Of a stretch of DNA of 64,000 nt, positions 62,571 through 64,000 are shown piece by piece. The notes beneath the pieces were generated by a model. That model was given only the letters and a program-made list of their open reading frames with translations, was not told the DNA's origin and ran no database searches. The stretch comes from Pholiota molesta (lineage: Eukaryota > Basidiomycota > Agaricomycetes > Agaricales > Strophariaceae): contig JACGCK010000005.1 of NCBI GenBank assembly GCA_014925825.1, forward strand, positions 992,001 to 1,056,000. The letters run 5' to 3'. Position numbers and translations under genes: made by a program. Every line of letters begins with the position of its first letter. The first letter of the stretch is position 1.

Positions 62571-63315
62571 TGACGCAAGCTAATAACCCTCTGGGGAGTT
62601 GTACGCGCTAGTCTGCTTGGAATATAAATATCCGATCAAGCAAGAGACAGTGTCGGAGGCGCACGCCGCAAATGAGAAGATCCGCAGAGACCATTGGCAG
62701 GGTGAGCGCTGCAGCCCTTGAGGACCTGTTGGACCAACGGGATCGGAAATGAACGGCAAAGAAAAAAGGGCTGAGAGGTCGAAAATAGATCTTTGTGACG
62801 ACAGGGCTTTCTAACCGCTGTTTACAGGGTTTGCTGACTCGGGATCGGTTTCACAGGTTGTGGGTGTAAGAGGAAATCGTATGTGTTCCTGAGTCCGATC
62901 ATCTTGGTTACGCTAGACCCTGCTAGACCAGATCACACGCAAAAATGCAAACATAAAATACGGGCTAGGCTCGTCTGGGTAATTGCGACGTGACAGACTG
63001 GTGGCATCGGCCAGTTACTGTCGGTGTGTGTGGACGGGCGGTGGGCAGCGAGGGTATGGGCGGAGAATATTGGAAATGATTGGGATGCAGAGGTGTGGGA
63101 AGTGATTATAGATTTCCTGTTCAAACAGAGATTTGAAAGATCCAGTCACAGAGACGGAGCTAAGAGAGATTAGATATCACTTCCGGACCAATGCAAAATG
63201 GGAGGTCCTCCGAATCCAGGGATCCCTCTTATCCCTTTCTCTCCCCAGCTGTGGCGTCCAGTCCTATATAAGCCTATGGCGCGTCTCCCCCATCCCATCC
63301 CCTCCCCAGCCACCC
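62571..63315. promoter_or_regulatory. IDO upstream region with TATA box
   Basis: 745 bp between tandem plus-strand genes. TATATAA at 63265-63271 lies about 45-50 bp before the IDO start. No other site identified. Confidence 0.5.
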
Positions 63316-64000
63316 ATGGATATCGTCAACGTCCTCCAGGCGCCCCCCGTCTTCTTCCGTCTCTTCGTCAAGCTCGCCCTGTCTCTCTTCAACAACACCA
63401 TCAACGTCCACTACCGTCGCGCCGCGCCCCCGCGTTTGCTGCCCACTTCGTTTGATGTCCACCCGACCTCAGGCTTCTTTCCTTCTCAGCCTCTGCCGCG
63501 ACTACCCCCTCAGTTCGCAATATGGGAGCACGCCCTACGTGACGCAAATGGCAACCTCAGTCTAGGAGAAGACGAGTCCGACGAGGCGGTGGACAAGCGC
63601 GCCTTTGGCGAACAATGGCGAGCAAACATCGCGTCGGTTCGTGTTCTTTTCGCTTTTCGCGCCCGTCTCGCACAAGTGTTGACCATACGACGCGTTTAGT
63701 GGCCTGTGCTTGGCACCCAAGCACTGCACGCCGACCTGCGTAGCTCTCAACGCGCACATATGGTCCTCGCATGGCTCGTTAGCTTCTATGTTCACTCTAT
63801 GCCTCCGAATACAGACGGTCCTGCCGTCGTGCCCAAGGCATTGGCGATTCCCCTGATGCAAATATCTCGTCATCTCGGCTTCGCTCCCGTGCTCACCTTT
63901 GCCGATACTGTTTTATGGAATTGGGAGCTGGTCAACCCAGATTTGCCCCTGTCGATTGACAACATGCGTTTTGTCAATCTGTTCTCAGGAACTGATGACG
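63316..64000 (+). CDS. Indoleamine 2,3-dioxygenase family, 5' part only
   Basis: Heme enzyme opening the tryptophan indole ring, first step of the kynurenine/NAD pathway. Exon 1 is 63316-63636 and exon 2 opens at 63700, with intron GTTCGT to GTTTAG in phase. After a divergent N-terminus (MDIVNVLQAPPVFFRLFVKL) come FAIWEHALRDANGN, AHMVLAWLVSFYVHSMP, VPKALAIPLMQISRHLGF, APVLTFADTVLWNWELVNPD and LSIDNMRFVNLFSGTDD, which line up with the PRNIAVP, LPPILVYADCVLANW and YENMDVLFSF blocks of IDO. The proximal heme ligand and the second half lie beyond the right edge. Confidence 0.87.

Overview
This is a nuclear window from a filamentous basidiomycete fungus, most likely an Agaricomycete. The evidence is dense genes split by many short introns (mostly 45-65 nt, GT-AG with a few GC-AG), an F-box-like/LRR protein of the mushroom-expanded type, a white-collar-2 photoreceptor partner, a probable clampless1-like developmental protein, a DASH kinetochore subunit, and a secreted GH6 cellobiohydrolase carrying a fungal cellulose-binding module, which points to plant cell-wall decay. 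All names below come from motif recognition in hand-spliced translations; no database was searched.

Layout. 1-1915 (-) mitochondrial ATP synthase beta, cut by the left edge. 2081-3717 (+) F-box-like. 4368-6059 (-) Zn2Cys6 factor. 6667-8389 (-) isovaleryl-CoA dehydrogenase. 8965-10443 (-) inositol-pentakisphosphate 2-kinase. 11160-12730 (+) AGC-type kinase. 13768-14789 (-) clampless1-like. 16688-17127 (+) DAD3. 17198-18669 (-) ARPC1. 19061-20360 (-) WC-2. 20640-22089 (-) short-chain dehydrogenase. 22528-29042 (-) long kinesin. 29863-31344 (-) arginase. 32090-34674 (+) aminotransferase. 34869-37594 (-) CWF19/Drn1-like. 40241-42242 (+) secreted carboxylesterase. 43523-44842 (-) NUDIX hydrolase. 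45332-47072 (-) UBLCP1. 47205-48612 (+) unknown. 48772-49738 (-) COP9 subunit 8. 50012-50924 (+) NECAP. 51890-53753 (+) GH6. 54316-56306 (+) cysteine desulfurase. 56507-57961 (+) SR splicing factor. 58403-60440 (-) tubulin cofactor E. 60640-62570 (+) 3-hydroxyisobutyryl-CoA hydrolase. 63316-64000 (+) indoleamine 2,3-dioxygenase, cut by the right edge.

The genes do not form one pathway. Loose themes are amino-acid catabolism (isovaleryl-CoA dehydrogenase, arginase, aminotransferase, HIBCH, IDO), cytoskeleton (ARPC1, kinesin, TBCE, DAD3), RNA processing (CWF19-like, SR protein, UBLCP1) and secreted hydrolases (esterase, GH6). I found no mobile element, CRISPR, tRNA or rRNA, and no convincing new multi-gene system.

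The strongest unusual signal is technical or evolutionary. Several genes, above all the kinesin, can be read as one continuous conserved protein only if many single bases are missing, nearly always one base short and usually in or beside a homopolymer run. Other genes (ATP2, ARPC1, SDR, arginase, NUDIX, UBLCP1, CSN8, GH6, NFS1, HIBCH, IDO) are clean. This looks like locally unpolished assembly rather than true pseudogenes. Other points of interest are GC-AG introns, exons of 8-20 nt in three conserved enzymes, a kinase with HGD in place of HRD, and an intron in the SR-protein gene whose retention keeps the frame.
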